Shown one piece after another: positions 39,545-50,200 of a DNA stretch of 56,573 nt; within the stretch, counting starts at the first letter, position 1, and each line of letters opens with the position of its first letter. The DNA is from an uncultured Oscillospiraceae bacterium (GTDB lineage: Bacteria > Bacillota > Clostridia > Oscillospirales > Oscillospiraceae), in assembly GCA_934645175.1 (NCBI GenBank), contig CAKUDE010000012.1, positions 1-56,573 of the forward strand, given 5' to 3'. The notes under the pieces are model-generated. The model saw nothing but the letters and a program-made list of their open reading frames with translations. It made no database searches and had not been told where the DNA came from. The translations under genes were made by a program, and so were the position numbers.

Positions 39545-40840
39545 ATGGCAAAATCGGCAAGAGATGCGGCACTGCTCGCCTTGAGCGCATGCCGCAAGGA
39601 GGGCGCATGGTCCGACGGCGCGCTCAAGCAGGCGCTGTTCGGTATGGAGCGGCGCGAGGCCGCGCTGGCCAGTCGCCTGTGTTATGGCGTGCTGCAAAAC
39701 CGTCTGCTTCTGGACTGGTGGATCGACGGCTTCACCAATGGACGCCTGCACCCTGCCGTGCGTGACGTTCTGCGACTTGGTGTGTACCAGCTCTGCTTTA
39801 TGGATCGCATCCCGGCCTCGGCGGCAATCTGTGAGGCAGTGGAGCAGACGAAGCGTGTGGCAAATCCGCAGGCGGCGAGACTGGTCAACGGCGTTCTGCG
39901 ATCCGTTCAGCGGGCGCTGCCGCTGAAGCCGCCCGACGACCCGGCGGTCCGCTACAGTCACCCGCAGGAGCTGGTGGAGCTGCTGACCGCGCAGTATGGT
40001 ACGGAAAAAACCGCGCGGCTGCTTCTGTCTCACAATGAGGCGCCTGAGACGGTTATTCAATGCAATACCTTAAAAACCGATACTCCGACGCTCTGCGCCG
40101 CACTGGATGCGGCGGGCGTTCGATATACATTGCATCCATGGCTGCCGGACTGCCTGACGATTTCGGCATCCGGAAGCCTGGAACAGCTTACCGCTTTCCG
40201 TGAAGGACTGTTCTATGTACAGGATACGGCGGCGCGTCTGGCGGCGCTCTCGGCAGGGCTGGTGCCCGGCCTGCGTGTGTTGGATTGCTGTGCCGCACCC
40301 GGCGGAAAGAGCTTTGCGGCTGCTGTTGCGATGAAAAATCGCGGCGAGCTGGTTTCCTGCGACATCCATCCACACAAGCTCAGCCTGATTGAGGCGGGGG
40401 CGCAGCGGCTCGGTGTGCGCATTCTCCGGACACAGCTTCAGGATGCAAGCCGCCCCGTCGGTCAATGGCGTGAGCGTATGGACGTCGTTCTGGCGGACGT
40501 GCCTTGCTCCGGGTTGGGAGTGATCCGGAAAAAACCGGATATCCGCTACAAGGATCTGACACAGACGGCGGCTCTGCCGGAATTGCAGCTTGCAATTCTG
40601 GAATGCCAGTCCGCATATGTCAAGCGCGGCGGCGTGCTGCTCTACAGCACCTGCACGATTCTGCGGCGCGAAAACGAGGAGGTTGCACAGGAGTTTTTGC
40701 GGCGTCACCCGGAATTCCGCCCGGAGACGGTGGATTTCCCGCCCGGCTCCGGCATTCCGAACGGCGCCATGACGACACTGCTGCCCTGTGACCACGGGAC
40801 GGATGGCTTCTTTATTTGCAAATTCAGGAGAGACGCATGA
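39545..40840 (+). CDS. rsmB: 16S rRNA (cytosine-C5) methyltransferase
   Basis: 431 residues. An N-terminal NusB-like domain (AALLALSACRKEGAWSDGAL) is followed by a SAM methyltransferase with CCAAPGGKSFA, DVPCSGLGVIRKKPDIRY and YSTCTI, the last two carrying the two catalytic cysteines. ATG 39545 follows the fmt stop by four bases. Confidence 0.95.
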   Translation: MAKSARDAALLALSACRKEGAWSDGALKQALFGMERREAALASRLCYGVLQNRLLLDWWIDGFTNGRLHPAVRDVLRLGVYQLCFMDRIPASAAICEAVEQTKRVANPQAARLVNGVLRSVQRALPLKPPDDPAVRYSHPQELVELLTAQYGTEKTARLLLSHNEAPETVIQCNTLKTDTPTLCAALDAAGVRYTLHPWLPDCLTISASGSLEQLTAFREGLFYVQDTAARLAALSAGLVPGLRVLDCCAAPGGKSFAAAVAMKNRGELVSCDIHPHKLSLIEAGAQRLGVRILRTQLQDASRPVGQWRERMDVVLADVPCSGLGVIRKKPDIRYKDLTQTAALPELQLAILECQSAYVKRGGVLLYSTCTILRRENEEVAQEFLRRHPEFRPETVDFPPGSGIPNGAMTTLLPCDHGTDGFFICKFRRDA

Positions 40841-41868
40841 AGGATATCAAATCCATGACGCTTTCCGAGCTGCGCGAGGATTTTGCCGCGCTCGGCGAAC
40901 CGGCATTTCGCGCCGGCCAGGTCTACCGTTGGCTGCATTCCGGCGTGCGAAGCTTCTCGGAGATGACGAATCTGTCCAAGGCATTGCGCGAACGCCTGGC
41001 GCGGGACTATGCGCTTACGCCGCCGACCGTTGCGCGGAAGCTTGTTTCGCAGAAGGACGGAACGGTCAAATATCTTTGGCGTCTGAGCGACGGAAACTGT
41101 GTCGAAAGCGTGCTGATGCGCTATCACCACGGAAACAGCGTATGCATTTCCTCTGAGGTCGGCTGCGCGATGGGCTGTGCTTTCTGCGCCTCGACGCGCG
41201 GCGGGCTGGTGCGGCGGTTGGAGCCGTCGGAGCTGCTGGATCAGGTGCTGTTTACGCAGGCGGATTCCGGCCTGCCTGTCAGCAATATCGTACTGATGGG
41301 CATCGGCGAGCCGCTGGATAACTACGACAATGTACGCCGTTTTCTGACACTGGTCAATTCCCCGGAGGGAATGAACATCGGAATGCGGCACATCAGCCTG
41401 TCCACCTGCGGGTTGGTCGACCGCATCGATCGGCTGGCGCAGGAGGACCTTCAGTTGACGCTTTCCGTGTCCTTGCATGCGCCGGACGACGAAGTTCGCA
41501 GCCGCCTTATGCCGGTCAATCGGCGCTATTCCGTTGAGACATTGCTCAACGCCTGTCGGCGTTACTACGACAGGACCGGTCGGCGTATTTCCTTTGAATA
41601 TGCCATGATCCGGGGCGTAAACGACACGCCGGAAATGGCGCAGCTTCTCATCCGGCGGCTGCATGGTCTGGCCGCCCATGTGAACCTGATCCCATTGAAC
41701 AACATCGCCGAAAGCCCGCTCAAGCCGAGCCTGCCGGAGGTGCTGCGGCGCTTCCAACAGACGCTGGAGGCGGCGGGGATTCCTGCCACCGTTCGCCGCA
41801 CGCTGGGAAGCGATATCAACGCTTCCTGCGGACAGCTCCGGCGCGAGTTTGAAGCGAAAAAAATCTGA
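40837..41868 (+). CDS. rlmN: 23S rRNA/tRNA adenosine-C2 methyltransferase (radical SAM)
   Basis: 343 residues with the radical SAM cluster CAMGCAFC, GIGEPLDNYDNV, HISLSTCGLV and the C-terminal methyl-carrying cysteine in NASCGQLRREF. ATG 40837 lies behind AGGAG and overlaps the rsmB stop; an upstream ATG in the rsmB frame is not used. Confidence 0.95.
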   Translation: MKDIKSMTLSELREDFAALGEPAFRAGQVYRWLHSGVRSFSEMTNLSKALRERLARDYALTPPTVARKLVSQKDGTVKYLWRLSDGNCVESVLMRYHHGNSVCISSEVGCAMGCAFCASTRGGLVRRLEPSELLDQVLFTQADSGLPVSNIVLMGIGEPLDNYDNVRRFLTLVNSPEGMNIGMRHISLSTCGLVDRIDRLAQEDLQLTLSVSLHAPDDEVRSRLMPVNRRYSVETLLNACRRYYDRTGRRISFEYAMIRGVNDTPEMAQLLIRRLHGLAAHVNLIPLNNIAESPLKPSLPEVLRRFQQTLEAAGIPATVRRTLGSDINASCGQLRREFEAKKI

Positions 41869-41887
41869 TCGAAAGGGGGAAAGACCG

Positions 41888-42616
41888 ATGAAGGCCTGGG
41901 GACTGACGGACATCGGAAATGTCCGGACGCAAAATCAGGATGCTTACCGCATTGAACACTTTGACGACGTCTGGCTTGCCGTCGTTTGCGACGGTATGGG
42001 CGGCGCGAAAGCCGGGAATGTGGCGAGCGCACTTGCCTGCGAGGTCTTTACCGAGGAGGTCAAGCGCTCGTTTCGTGCGCGAAGTACGCCGGAGGAAACG
42101 GAGCAGATGCTCCGCACCGCCGCCGCGCTGGCAAACATAACCGTCTATGAGCATTCGCAGCTCAGCGACGAGTTTTCCGGCATGGGCACAACGCTGGTTG
42201 CCGCACTGGTCGGTGCAGGGACGGCGTGGGTGCTGAATATCGGAGACAGCCGCGCCTACTTCATCAATGCTGACGGCCTGCGGCGAGTTACGACCGATCA
42301 CTCCGTCGTCGAGCTGATGGTACAGCGTGGCGAATTGACGGCTGCTGAGGCGCGGACGCACCCGCGCAAAAACCTGATTACCCGTGCCGTCGGTACGGCA
42401 AAGCAGGTGCTTGCAGATGTGTTTACCCTGCCGCTGAACGAGGGCGACTGTCTGTTGCTCTGCACAGACGGCCTTTCCAATCAAATGGCTGACGAGGAGA
42501 TCCTGTTTGAGGTGGTTCATGGCGAGACACACAGCGACTGCTGCCGGCGGCTGCTGGAGATTGCCAAGCGCCGCGGTGCGCCGGATAATGTGACCTCCGT
42601 GCTTTTGGAGGCATAA
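41888..42616 (+). CDS. prpC: PP2C-type serine/threonine phosphatase
   Basis: 242 residues: LTDIGNVRTQNQDAY, VVCDGMGGAKAG, SGMGTTLVAAL, NIGDSRAYFI, TDHSVVELMV and LCTDGLSNQM, the usual metal-binding PP2C motifs. ATG 41888 lies behind GAAAGGGGGAAAG. It reverses phosphorylation by the kinase encoded just downstream. Confidence 0.95.
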   Translation: MKAWGLTDIGNVRTQNQDAYRIEHFDDVWLAVVCDGMGGAKAGNVASALACEVFTEEVKRSFRARSTPEETEQMLRTAAALANITVYEHSQLSDEFSGMGTTLVAALVGAGTAWVLNIGDSRAYFINADGLRRVTTDHSVVELMVQRGELTAAEARTHPRKNLITRAVGTAKQVLADVFTLPLNEGDCLLLCTDGLSNQMADEEILFEVVHGETHSDCCRRLLEIAKRRGAPDNVTSVLLEA

Positions 42617-42675
42617 TATGAAAGAAAAAACGGGGTATGCCCCCGATCAATACCCCAGAAACGGAGGGAGTTACC

Positions 42676-44715
42676 ATGGATAATTACATAGGTAAGCTGC
42701 TCGACAATCGATATGAAATATTAGAGGTAATAGGAACCGGCGGAATGGCGGTCGTCTACAAGGCGCTGTGCCATCGGCTCAATCGTTTGGTTGCCGTCAA
42801 GATCCTGAAGGATGAGTTCTCGCGCGATCAGGAATTCCGCCGCCGCTTCCACGCCGAATCGCAGGCGGTTGCGATGCTTTCGCATCCGAATATTGTCAGC
42901 GTTTACGACGTTTCCCGTTCGGATGATGCTGACTATATTGTCATGGAGCTGATCGAGGGGATCACGCTGAAGCAGTATTTGGAGAAAAAGGGCGCCCTTA
43001 ACTGGCGAGAGACATTGCATTTTTCCATTCAGATCGCCAAGGCGCTGGAGCACGCGCACAGCCGCGGCATCGTTCACCGCGATATCAAGCCGCACAACAT
43101 CATGATTCTGCGTGACGGAAGCATCAAGGTTGCCGATTTCGGGATCGCCCGTATCGTTTCGGCGCAGAACACGCTGACGCGCGAAGCGCTCGGTTCCGTG
43201 CACTACATTTCCCCGGAGCAGGCAAAGGGCGCACGGGTGGATGCTCGAAGCGACCTGTACTCTCTGGGCGTTGTGATGTATGAGATGCTTACCGGCCGCA
43301 CGCCCTACGACGGCGAAACGCCCGTGTCCGTCGCCATTCAGCATATCAGCGGCGGCGCGCCTCTGCCGAGCAGCTTTGTTGACGGAATCCCGCGCGGTCT
43401 GGAGCAGATTACACTGCACGCCATGACCGCTAATGTCGATCTCCGTTACGGCTCGGCAGCCGAGATGCTGCACGATATGGAGGAATTCCGGAAGGATCCG
43501 GACATCACCTTCACCTTTGACGGCGAGGGCGGCGCTTCCGTCGTCCATGTGCCGCAGACGTCGCCGGGGGAGCGGCCTGCCGCGCCGGACGGACTGACGC
43601 CGGAGCAGCGCCGCGCTGCGCGTGTTGAGCGTGAACGCCGCGAACAGAGCGACAGGCGCAAGGGAGTGCTCACATGGGTTATTATCGTTGCCGCGCTACT
43701 GCTTGTGGCGACAGTGGTAACGGTTGTTCTGGTGCTCCGCGCAAGCGACGGCAACACTCCAAGCACCTCCGACAATACAAGCTCCAGCAAAAACGTGATC
43801 GTACCGAATCTGCTTGGCAAACAGCTTTCCGAGATCAATCCTTCGGCCTTCCCCGAACTGATTATCGATGTGGACGGCGCGACGTTTGAATATAGCGAGA
43901 TTTATGAAAAAGGGCAGATCATGGATCAGTCGCCGCAGCCCGGTGAAGAGGTTCGCGGCGGAAAATCGCGCACGGTGCGGCTGACGGTCAGCCTGGGTCG
44001 CCAGATGAATCAGATGCCCGATTTGGTCGGACAGACGGAAAGTGCCGCTCGTGCGCAGCTCACGGCTATGAATTACGGCTTGCAGATCCGTGTGGTTGAG
44101 GAGGGGAGCGATACCGTTCCCATCGGGAGCGTTGTGCGTACCGAACCGGAAACGGGTTCGGAACTTTCGCGCGGCCAGCGTGTGCTGATCTATGTCAGTC
44201 TCGGCCCGACGACGCTGCCGGATCTGAAGGGAGAGACGCTTGACAATGCCAAGGAACTGCTCAACGAGATGGTTAAGAATTTGAATCTGATTGTCAGATA
44301 CCTGGAGGAGCAGAGCGAGGATGTGCCTGCCGGCTGCGTTACCCGTACCGATCCGCTTCCCGGCAGCACGATGGGTAAGTCGCAGCGCCTGACGGTATAT
44401 GTCAGCACCGGAGACGGAAAAATCGAGGTACCGCAGGTTCTCGGCTTCGACATGATGAATGCGATCACGCTGCTGCGAGAAGCAGGGCTGCGCTACTCCA
44501 TCAGCGAGGTCTACAGCGATACGGTCGAGGCGGGTAAGGTCGTCAGCCAGAGTGAAGCGCCGAATGCCCGTGTGGAAAAGGACACCATCGTGGTTCTGGA
44601 GATTTCAAAGGGTCCTTCGCCTTCACCGACTCCCACGGATCCGGAGCTGCCTACCCTGCCCAGTGAGTCCACGACTCCTGCGAGAAGCCCCGCACGCAGA
44701 GGCGGAGTTCAATGA
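42676..44715 (+). CDS. prkC: PASTA-domain serine/threonine protein kinase
   Basis: 679 residues. The kinase domain has GTGGMAVVYKA, VAVKIL, IVHRDIKPHNIM and VADFGIARI, and the APE-like SPEQAKG. A membrane helix lies at about 330-356. Four extracellular PASTA repeats follow, starting near VIVPNLLGKQ, QMPDLVGQTE, TLPDLKGETL and EVPQVLGFDM, then a Pro/Thr tail. ATG 42676 lies behind GGAGGGAG. PrkC kinases sense muropeptides or lipid II and can trigger germination. Confidence 0.95.
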   Translation: MDNYIGKLLDNRYEILEVIGTGGMAVVYKALCHRLNRLVAVKILKDEFSRDQEFRRRFHAESQAVAMLSHPNIVSVYDVSRSDDADYIVMELIEGITLKQYLEKKGALNWRETLHFSIQIAKALEHAHSRGIVHRDIKPHNIMILRDGSIKVADFGIARIVSAQNTLTREALGSVHYISPEQAKGARVDARSDLYSLGVVMYEMLTGRTPYDGETPVSVAIQHISGGAPLPSSFVDGIPRGLEQITLHAMTANVDLRYGSAAEMLHDMEEFRKDPDITFTFDGEGGASVVHVPQTSPGERPAAPDGLTPEQRRAARVERERREQSDRRKGVLTWVIIVAALLLVATVVTVVLVLRASDGNTPSTSDNTSSSKNVIVPNLLGKQLSEINPSAFPELIIDVDGATFEYSEIYEKGQIMDQSPQPGEEVRGGKSRTVRLTVSLGRQMNQMPDLVGQTESAARAQLTAMNYGLQIRVVEEGSDTVPIGSVVRTEPETGSELSRGQRVLIYVSLGPTTLPDLKGETLDNAKELLNEMVKNLNLIVRYLEEQSEDVPAGCVTRTDPLPGSTMGKSQRLTVYVSTGDGKIEVPQVLGFDMMNAITLLREAGLRYSISEVYSDTVEAGKVVSQSEAPNARVEKDTIVVLEISKGPSPSPTPTDPELPTLPSESTTPARSPARRGGVQ

Positions 44716-45587
44716 TGCAGACCCGCCACGGCCGGATTGAAAAGGCGCTCAGCGGCTTCTATTATGTCCGAACGGAGGACGGCGCTTTGACGGAATGCCG
44801 CGCCTGCGGACGGTTTCGAAGAGAGGGCCTTACACCGCTTGTGGGCGACTGGGCGGATTTTACGGTTCTGGGCGAGCACGGTACGGTCTGGGAGCTTGCT
44901 CCGCGAAAGAACAGCTTCCTCCGCCCCGCGGTGAGCAATATAGACATTCTGGTTGTGCTGGCCTCGCAGGCAAACCCGGTTACGGATCCGTTTCTCATCG
45001 ACCGCGTCTTGTCGATTGCCGGGGACCGCTCGGTCCCCGCAGTGCTGTGCATCAACAAGATCGACTTGGCTGACGGCGCGCGCCTGACGGCGATCTATCG
45101 GCATGCGGGCTACGACGTATTTCCCACCAGTACCGTAACAGGGGAGGGAATTGAGGCGCTGCACCGTGCCATTGCCGGGAAAACGGTTGCCTTTACCGGA
45201 AATTCCGGCGTCGGAAAGAGCAGCTTGCTGAACTGTATGGGCTTTTCCGTGCGGACGGGTGAGGTTTCGGAAAAGCTCGGCAGAGGACGGCATACTACGC
45301 GCCATGTAGAGCTGTTTCATCTGCCGGACGGTACCTGTATTATCGATACTCCCGGCTTTTCTTCCTTTGACGTGGAGCGGATGGATCTTGTGATCGAGAA
45401 AAACCTCCAGTATGCCTTCCCGGACTTTGCACCGTATCTGGGGAAATGCCGCTATCACGACTGCGTTCATCTGCGGGAGCCGGACTGTGCCGTGCGCACG
45501 GCACTGGACGAAGGGTGGATTGAGCCGACGCGCTATCTGAGCTATGCGCGGCTCTACGACAGAGCGAAGGAGCAGAGAGCCCGGTAA
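44712..45587 (+). CDS. rsgA: Ribosome small-subunit GTPase
   Basis: 291 residues of the circularly permuted GTPase RsgA: an OB domain, NKIDL (G4), GNSGVGKSSLLN (G1), GRHTTRHVEL, DTPGFSSFD (G3) and the zinc site CRYHDCVHLREPDC. It overlaps the prkC stop (ATGA). rpe and thiN, which follow in Bacillus, are absent. Confidence 0.95.
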   Translation: MMQTRHGRIEKALSGFYYVRTEDGALTECRACGRFRREGLTPLVGDWADFTVLGEHGTVWELAPRKNSFLRPAVSNIDILVVLASQANPVTDPFLIDRVLSIAGDRSVPAVLCINKIDLADGARLTAIYRHAGYDVFPTSTVTGEGIEALHRAIAGKTVAFTGNSGVGKSSLLNCMGFSVRTGEVSEKLGRGRHTTRHVELFHLPDGTCIIDTPGFSSFDVERMDLVIEKNLQYAFPDFAPYLGKCRYHDCVHLREPDCAVRTALDEGWIEPTRYLSYARLYDRAKEQRAR

Positions 45588-45633
45588 GGAAAACAGTCAA
45601 ACCTGCGCCTGCTTGCAGGGCGGGCGGATATGC

Positions 45634-45664
45634 AAACGGCGTGGCCTTCCCGGTCACGCCGTTT
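45634..45664 (+). terminator. Terminator of the long housekeeping run
   Basis: AAACGGCGTGGCC (45634-45646) pairs with GGTCACGCCGTTT (45652-45664), one mismatch in 13. It lies about 45 bases after rsgA. Confidence 0.8.
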
Positions 45665-46004
45665 GACTGTATTGGAGATCCGCAGAGCGATGAAAAGTCC
45701 GATACCCTCCGGCTTCTTGTGATTGACTGCCGGAAATTGCATATGCATTATGTTTTCATGAACAGGACCCTCCCGTACAAGCCTTGCAGCGCTCAGAAGC
45801 GCCAGACCGATTCTGGTTTCATAGTATCATACAATCTACAGAAAAACAAGAACAGCCACAGCGTTTTTCCGCTGTGGCTGTTTGGCATTTGGCTGTCAGG
45901 ACTCCGGGTAGCCGTCCAAAGGTTTGTGGGCGCACCGGGAGGGATATTCCCGGTACGCCCACGCTCGGAAAATATTTAGATGAAAGGAGTACAATAGAAA
46001 GGGA
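45665..46004. other. Non-coding gap with two strong hairpins
   Basis: No gene is seen. AACAGCCACAGCG (45851-45863) pairs perfectly with 45870-45882 across a T5C loop. GTGGGCG-C-ACCGGGA (45926-45940) pairs with 45948-45962 with one internal mismatch. One of them probably ends the minus-strand regulator transcript. A small RNA is possible but has no direct support. Confidence 0.5.
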
Positions 46005-47120
46005 TCAGGCGTCGCCGCGCTTCGGCGGAAGCAGCAGCAGCTCGGCTGTCCGGAAGAAGCGGCGTACTGCCTCCTGATCCACGCTGTAATAACATCGCAG
46101 GTTCTCGCGCTGCTGGGTCAGGAAGCCGCAGTCATAGAGCACCGAAAGACTGCGTGAGAGATTGCCGGGATCAACCTCCATTGCCTCGGCAAGCTCATGG
46201 CAATAGGAGCGCCCGCGTGCAAGCCGCTGGATCAGTTCCAGCCGGCGACGGTCGCCGAGGGCCTTCATTGCCGCACAGATGCTGTCTAAATCGCCGCCGC
46301 GGTTGCGCACGGAGCTGCGGGCGTTGACCTGGCTGCCGATATAGACAAAGTTGCAGGGCAGATCAAACAGGGAATTTGCCACCATGTCATAGATCATTTC
46401 GTCGAAGTCCATAACGGAAATGGCGACGAGTGTATCCTCGCCCGCGCCGAAAACGACGTTTTCGCCGACGGCACGGCGGAGAAAATTAAGAGGGTCGAGC
46501 TGAGAAAAGGTCGAGATCCAATAGTTGTTCAGCTCGTCAAATAACCAGGCTTCTTCGGCAAACGCCTGTGCCAGACGTTGTGCGAAGGGCTCAATGAGGG
46601 TCGCGAGCTTGTCCAGCTCGGCGTCGAAGTTTCGGAATACCCGGTATAGCTCCAGCCGAAAATCCGCCGGGAGCCGGAGCGAGGAGATCTGATCAAACAG
46701 GTCGCCCTCGGCCTGCCGCCCAAAGACCAGCCCTGCAATTCCGTGAGAAACGATGCCAATGTGCTCGGACTGCAAGTAAGCCCACTGCTCGTGAATTTCG
46801 CGGATGTTCTCATGGAAATCCGGGTGCTTAAGCGTAATAAACGAATACGTCATAAGCTGGGCAAGGAAAATATCCTCAAAGCCGTTGTCCGTTTCAACAC
46901 GCCCGAAATAGTAGCGCATTTGTGCGTCGTCACGGTCGAGCTCGCCGCAGATCGTGTGAATGATGCGGTCAATGGCTTCACCCCGCCGCCGCTCGTCGGG
47001 ATCGGCCGGAATGCGCCGCTGCCCGGCGGCGGTGACGGGCGACTTACCTTCGTAATACTGATAGAGCATCGTTACGGTTTCCAGCAGAAGATAGGGAACC
47101 TTCGTCACGCGAAATGCCAT
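46005..47120 (-). CDS. Regulator with a C-terminal ArsR-type winged helix
   Basis: 371 residues starting at ATG 47120 behind GGAGGAGC. About 280 helical residues of unknown fold precede a C-terminal ArsR-like winged helix (MKALGDRRRLELIQRLARGR, then SYCHELAEAMEVDPGNLSRS and LSVLYDCGFL). ArsR proteins are normally about 100 residues, so the long N-terminal part is probably a sensor. It lies downstream of the S8 protease gene on the same strand but has its own promoter, with an inverted repeat over the -35 region. The target genes are unknown. Confidence 0.8.
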   Translation of the reverse strand: MAFRVTKVPYLLLETVTMLYQYYEGKSPVTAAGQRRIPADPDERRRGEAIDRIIHTICGELDRDDAQMRYYFGRVETDNGFEDIFLAQLMTYSFITLKHPDFHENIREIHEQWAYLQSEHIGIVSHGIAGLVFGRQAEGDLFDQISSLRLPADFRLELYRVFRNFDAELDKLATLIEPFAQRLAQAFAEEAWLFDELNNYWISTFSQLDPLNFLRRAVGENVVFGAGEDTLVAISVMDFDEMIYDMVANSLFDLPCNFVYIGSQVNARSSVRNRGGDLDSICAAMKALGDRRRLELIQRLARGRSYCHELAEAMEVDPGNLSRSLSVLYDCGFLTQQRENLRCYYSVDQEAVRRFFRTAELLLLPPKRGDA

Positions 47121-47154
47121 AGATGCTCCTCCGATTTGTTTCACTTCTTTGTTC

Positions 47155-47189
47155 ATTATAACGGAATCCTCGATGCTTTGTCAAGCATC
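47155..47189 (-). promoter_or_regulatory. Promoter and palindrome of the ArsR-type regulator
   Basis: On the minus strand TTGACA (47184-47179), an 18-base spacer and TATAAT (47160-47155). GATGCTT-TGTC-AAGCATC (47172-47189) is a perfect 7-bp inverted repeat covering the -35 box, a possible site for autorepression. Confidence 0.65.
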
Positions 47190-47199
47190 TTTTTGAAAT

Positions 47200-47239
47200 G
47201 TCCCGCGCACCGGGAAGGGAGAAACCCGATGCGCGGGAC
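47200..47239 (-). terminator. Terminator hairpin after the S8 protease gene
   Basis: GTCCCGCGCACCGGG (47200-47214) pairs with 47225-47239 at 14 of 15 positions. It lies 24 bases past the stop. The following minus-strand bases are ATTTC, so it is a weak U tract. Confidence 0.65.
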
Positions 47240-47262
47240 GGAAAAGGAAGGAGAACTGCGAA

Positions 47263-50200
47263 TTAGTCGGCTTCGAGTACGCCCTTGCACAGACGCTCGA
47301 TTACGATGGCGAGCTGTGCGCGGCTGGCGGAGCCGGAGGGATCCAGCAGACCGTATTCGTTGCCGATGATGATGCCGTTTTCAACGGCCCAGAGCATCGC
47401 ATCGACAGCATAGGGCTGCACCTTTGCCGCATCGGCAAAGTCGTCAAGCGTGGCTTCGGTTTCTACTTCAGCGCCCATATAGGCGGCGAAGCGATAGAGA
47501 AGCGTGACCATCTGCTCACGGGTCAGAGCGGATTGCGGCGCAAAGCTCGTTTCGCTCATACCCTTAACGATACCGTTTTCATAGGCCCAGACGACCGCGT
47601 CGTGGAAGTACTGGCCTTCGGCAACGTCGGTGAAGGCGGTTGTGCCTTCAACGGCGGGGCTGCCTGCGATGCGGTAAAGCACGGTAACGGCCTGCGCGCG
47701 GGTCACGGACTGATATGCGCCGAAGAGGTTGGTTTCAATGCCGTTCATGTAGCCGCGTGCGGTCACAAAGTCAATGGCATCATGCGCCCAGGCGGGCAGG
47801 GAGTCCGTGTAGCGCTTCGACGGGCAGTTGCCCTCGGTGTAGGGCAGGTCAACAAACAGGTCAAAGTGCGTCTCGTCGTGCGCCTCGTTCAGCTCGGTGA
47901 AATTCAGACAGAGCTTTGCGGCGGTCGCTTCATCCGTGTAGGAGAAGGTGAGCGTGACGAGCGTTTCGCCGGAGGCGATACCGGTCTTGCTTGCGAAGGC
48001 AAGCGTGTCGCCGTTCTGCGAGAACAGGGTGGCGATGCCTTCGGCCCGGATCAAAGTGAGCGCGTCGCGGTCGTAGTCCAGAACGAGCTTACCGTTGGTC
48101 AGCTCGCGCGGCGCATTGACGGTGACGGTTACGGTCTTGGCGTCCTCATCAATCGTATACTCCGTATTGCGCTCAAGCTTCAGAGCCTCGAATTCTTCGA
48201 CGCTGATCTCGGAGAGCGTTTCGAAGACAACCGGGTCGGATTTCGGCAGGCTCATCGGCGCTTCGGCCTTGAAGCCCGCAGAGAATAGGGCCATCGGGCG
48301 GGTTTCATCGGCGGTTGCACCGAGACGGAAGGCGCTCCATGTATTGCCGGCGCTTCGCAGCAGATACATTTCGCTTACGCCGCCGTTGTAGGTGCTGAGC
48401 GTCATGCTGCCGGTACCGGCATTGTAAACAAGCGAGGTGTTGTCTACGTCGCCGATATGCCGCGGCTGAATGGCGAGGTCTTCGACCTTCCATACGCTGG
48501 CAAGCTGCACATAGCGCTTGCCTTCCTGCTCCCAGATGTTGACCTTGTAGAGGTTGCCGAGGTTATCCATCAGGAAGAAGAACTCGCCGTCATAATACTC
48601 CTCGTTATCCTCGTCCTCATACTCGAAATAGCCGCCGTAAGCAACACCAATCAGTCGGGTTGCGCCGCGCGTACCGACATAGCTCAAGAGGTTGAATGCA
48701 CTTCGGACTTCTCCGGTTTCCGGGTTGAAGAGGTACAGGCCGTAGAAGTCGGAGATGCCGTACATGGTATTTGCGAAGGTGACGGAGGCGGTCATGTCGG
48801 TATAGGCGTGGCCGCTGTCGCCGTTGAGGGTAACATTGCCGGTTGCGGGGTCAAGGCTGTAAATGGCTGTTCCGGCGTTGATGTAGAGCTTGCCGTCCCT
48901 GGTGCGTGCGGCGGAGTTCAGACCGGAGATTTCCACCGTGTTTCCGAGCACGGGCGCGGCGGAATCGGCAAAGTTCCAGTTGAAGATTGAAACCTTACCG
49001 GTCGGATCCTGCAGGATACCGTAGGTGTCCACCGCGACAGGGCTGACGTTAACGGCGACGGTTGCGGTTTTGGTCGGGTCAAGCAGAGAGGTTGCGGTGA
49101 TGTTTGCCGTACCCTCCGCAACGCCCGTAATCACGCCGTTTCTTACAACGGCGACGGCTTCGTTGTCACTCGTCCAGCTCAGCGCGTTGTTCGAGGTATT
49201 CCAGGGCTTATAGGTGTAGGTCAGCTCCTTGGATTCACCGATCATCAGCTCAAGCTTCGTCGCGGAGAGCGTGAGCGAATCCAGACGGTCAACCGGGTCG
49301 TACCAGTGCGGGCCGGGATCCTTGGAGGCGTCGTAATCGGGAATCCAGAGATCGGTCGGGCAGATGGTAAACGTGCCGAAGGTTTCCGTCTCGCCGGTGA
49401 CGGGGTCGATCTTGACCAACACACGGCTAACGGGGTTGACCCACCAGAGGCATTTTTCCTCGTGATCATAGTAGAAGGGCTGAATGTTGTTCAGACTGGT
49501 GTTGCCGGGCGTCGGTTCGGCGATAAGCGTCAGCTCGTTTTCGCCGGGATCCATACCGCGGAAGGAGTAGACCTTATTATAGTTGTCGATGCAGTAGTAC
49601 AGGTCGCCTTCAACGTGGGCAATGCCGGTGACACGGATGTTTTTCTCGTCGCCGCAGAAGAAGGAAAGGTACTTGTGGGTCACGTCGCCGGTATCCATAT
49701 CAATCTTGGCGTAGTAGCCGGCATGAGAGGAGTCTCTGCCGACGCGCAGGAGACGCGTATAGAGCGACTCGCTGACGGGATCGAAGTAGAGATCGAGCAT
49801 GGCGCTGTTGCCGCCCTTGTCGGTCAGCGTCAGAGTCTTGGAGAAGTTGTCCTCTTCGTAGTAGATGTCGATTCTGCCGTTACCGTTCGCGGCAATGACG
49901 CGGCCGTCGGCATAGGTGACGAGGCGGTGAGACGCGGAGCTTGCGCTCTCGGAGGCACGCAGCTCGTCCTTGTTGACGTCGGTATCAAAGGCGACAAAGC
50001 CTCTGCCCGACTGATAACCGCGGAACTTCTCCGTGAACTGACGAGCGGGACGACCTTCGATCGTGACATTATAATAGGTCTCGTTGCCTGCGTAGTCGGC
50101 CACGGCAATCATGAAGCTGTCGCCGGGAAGCTGGCTGTAGTCGAAGGTTACGGTGCTTTCGACGCCAAGCTCGGTCTGGTTGACGGCCTTGCGGTCATAG

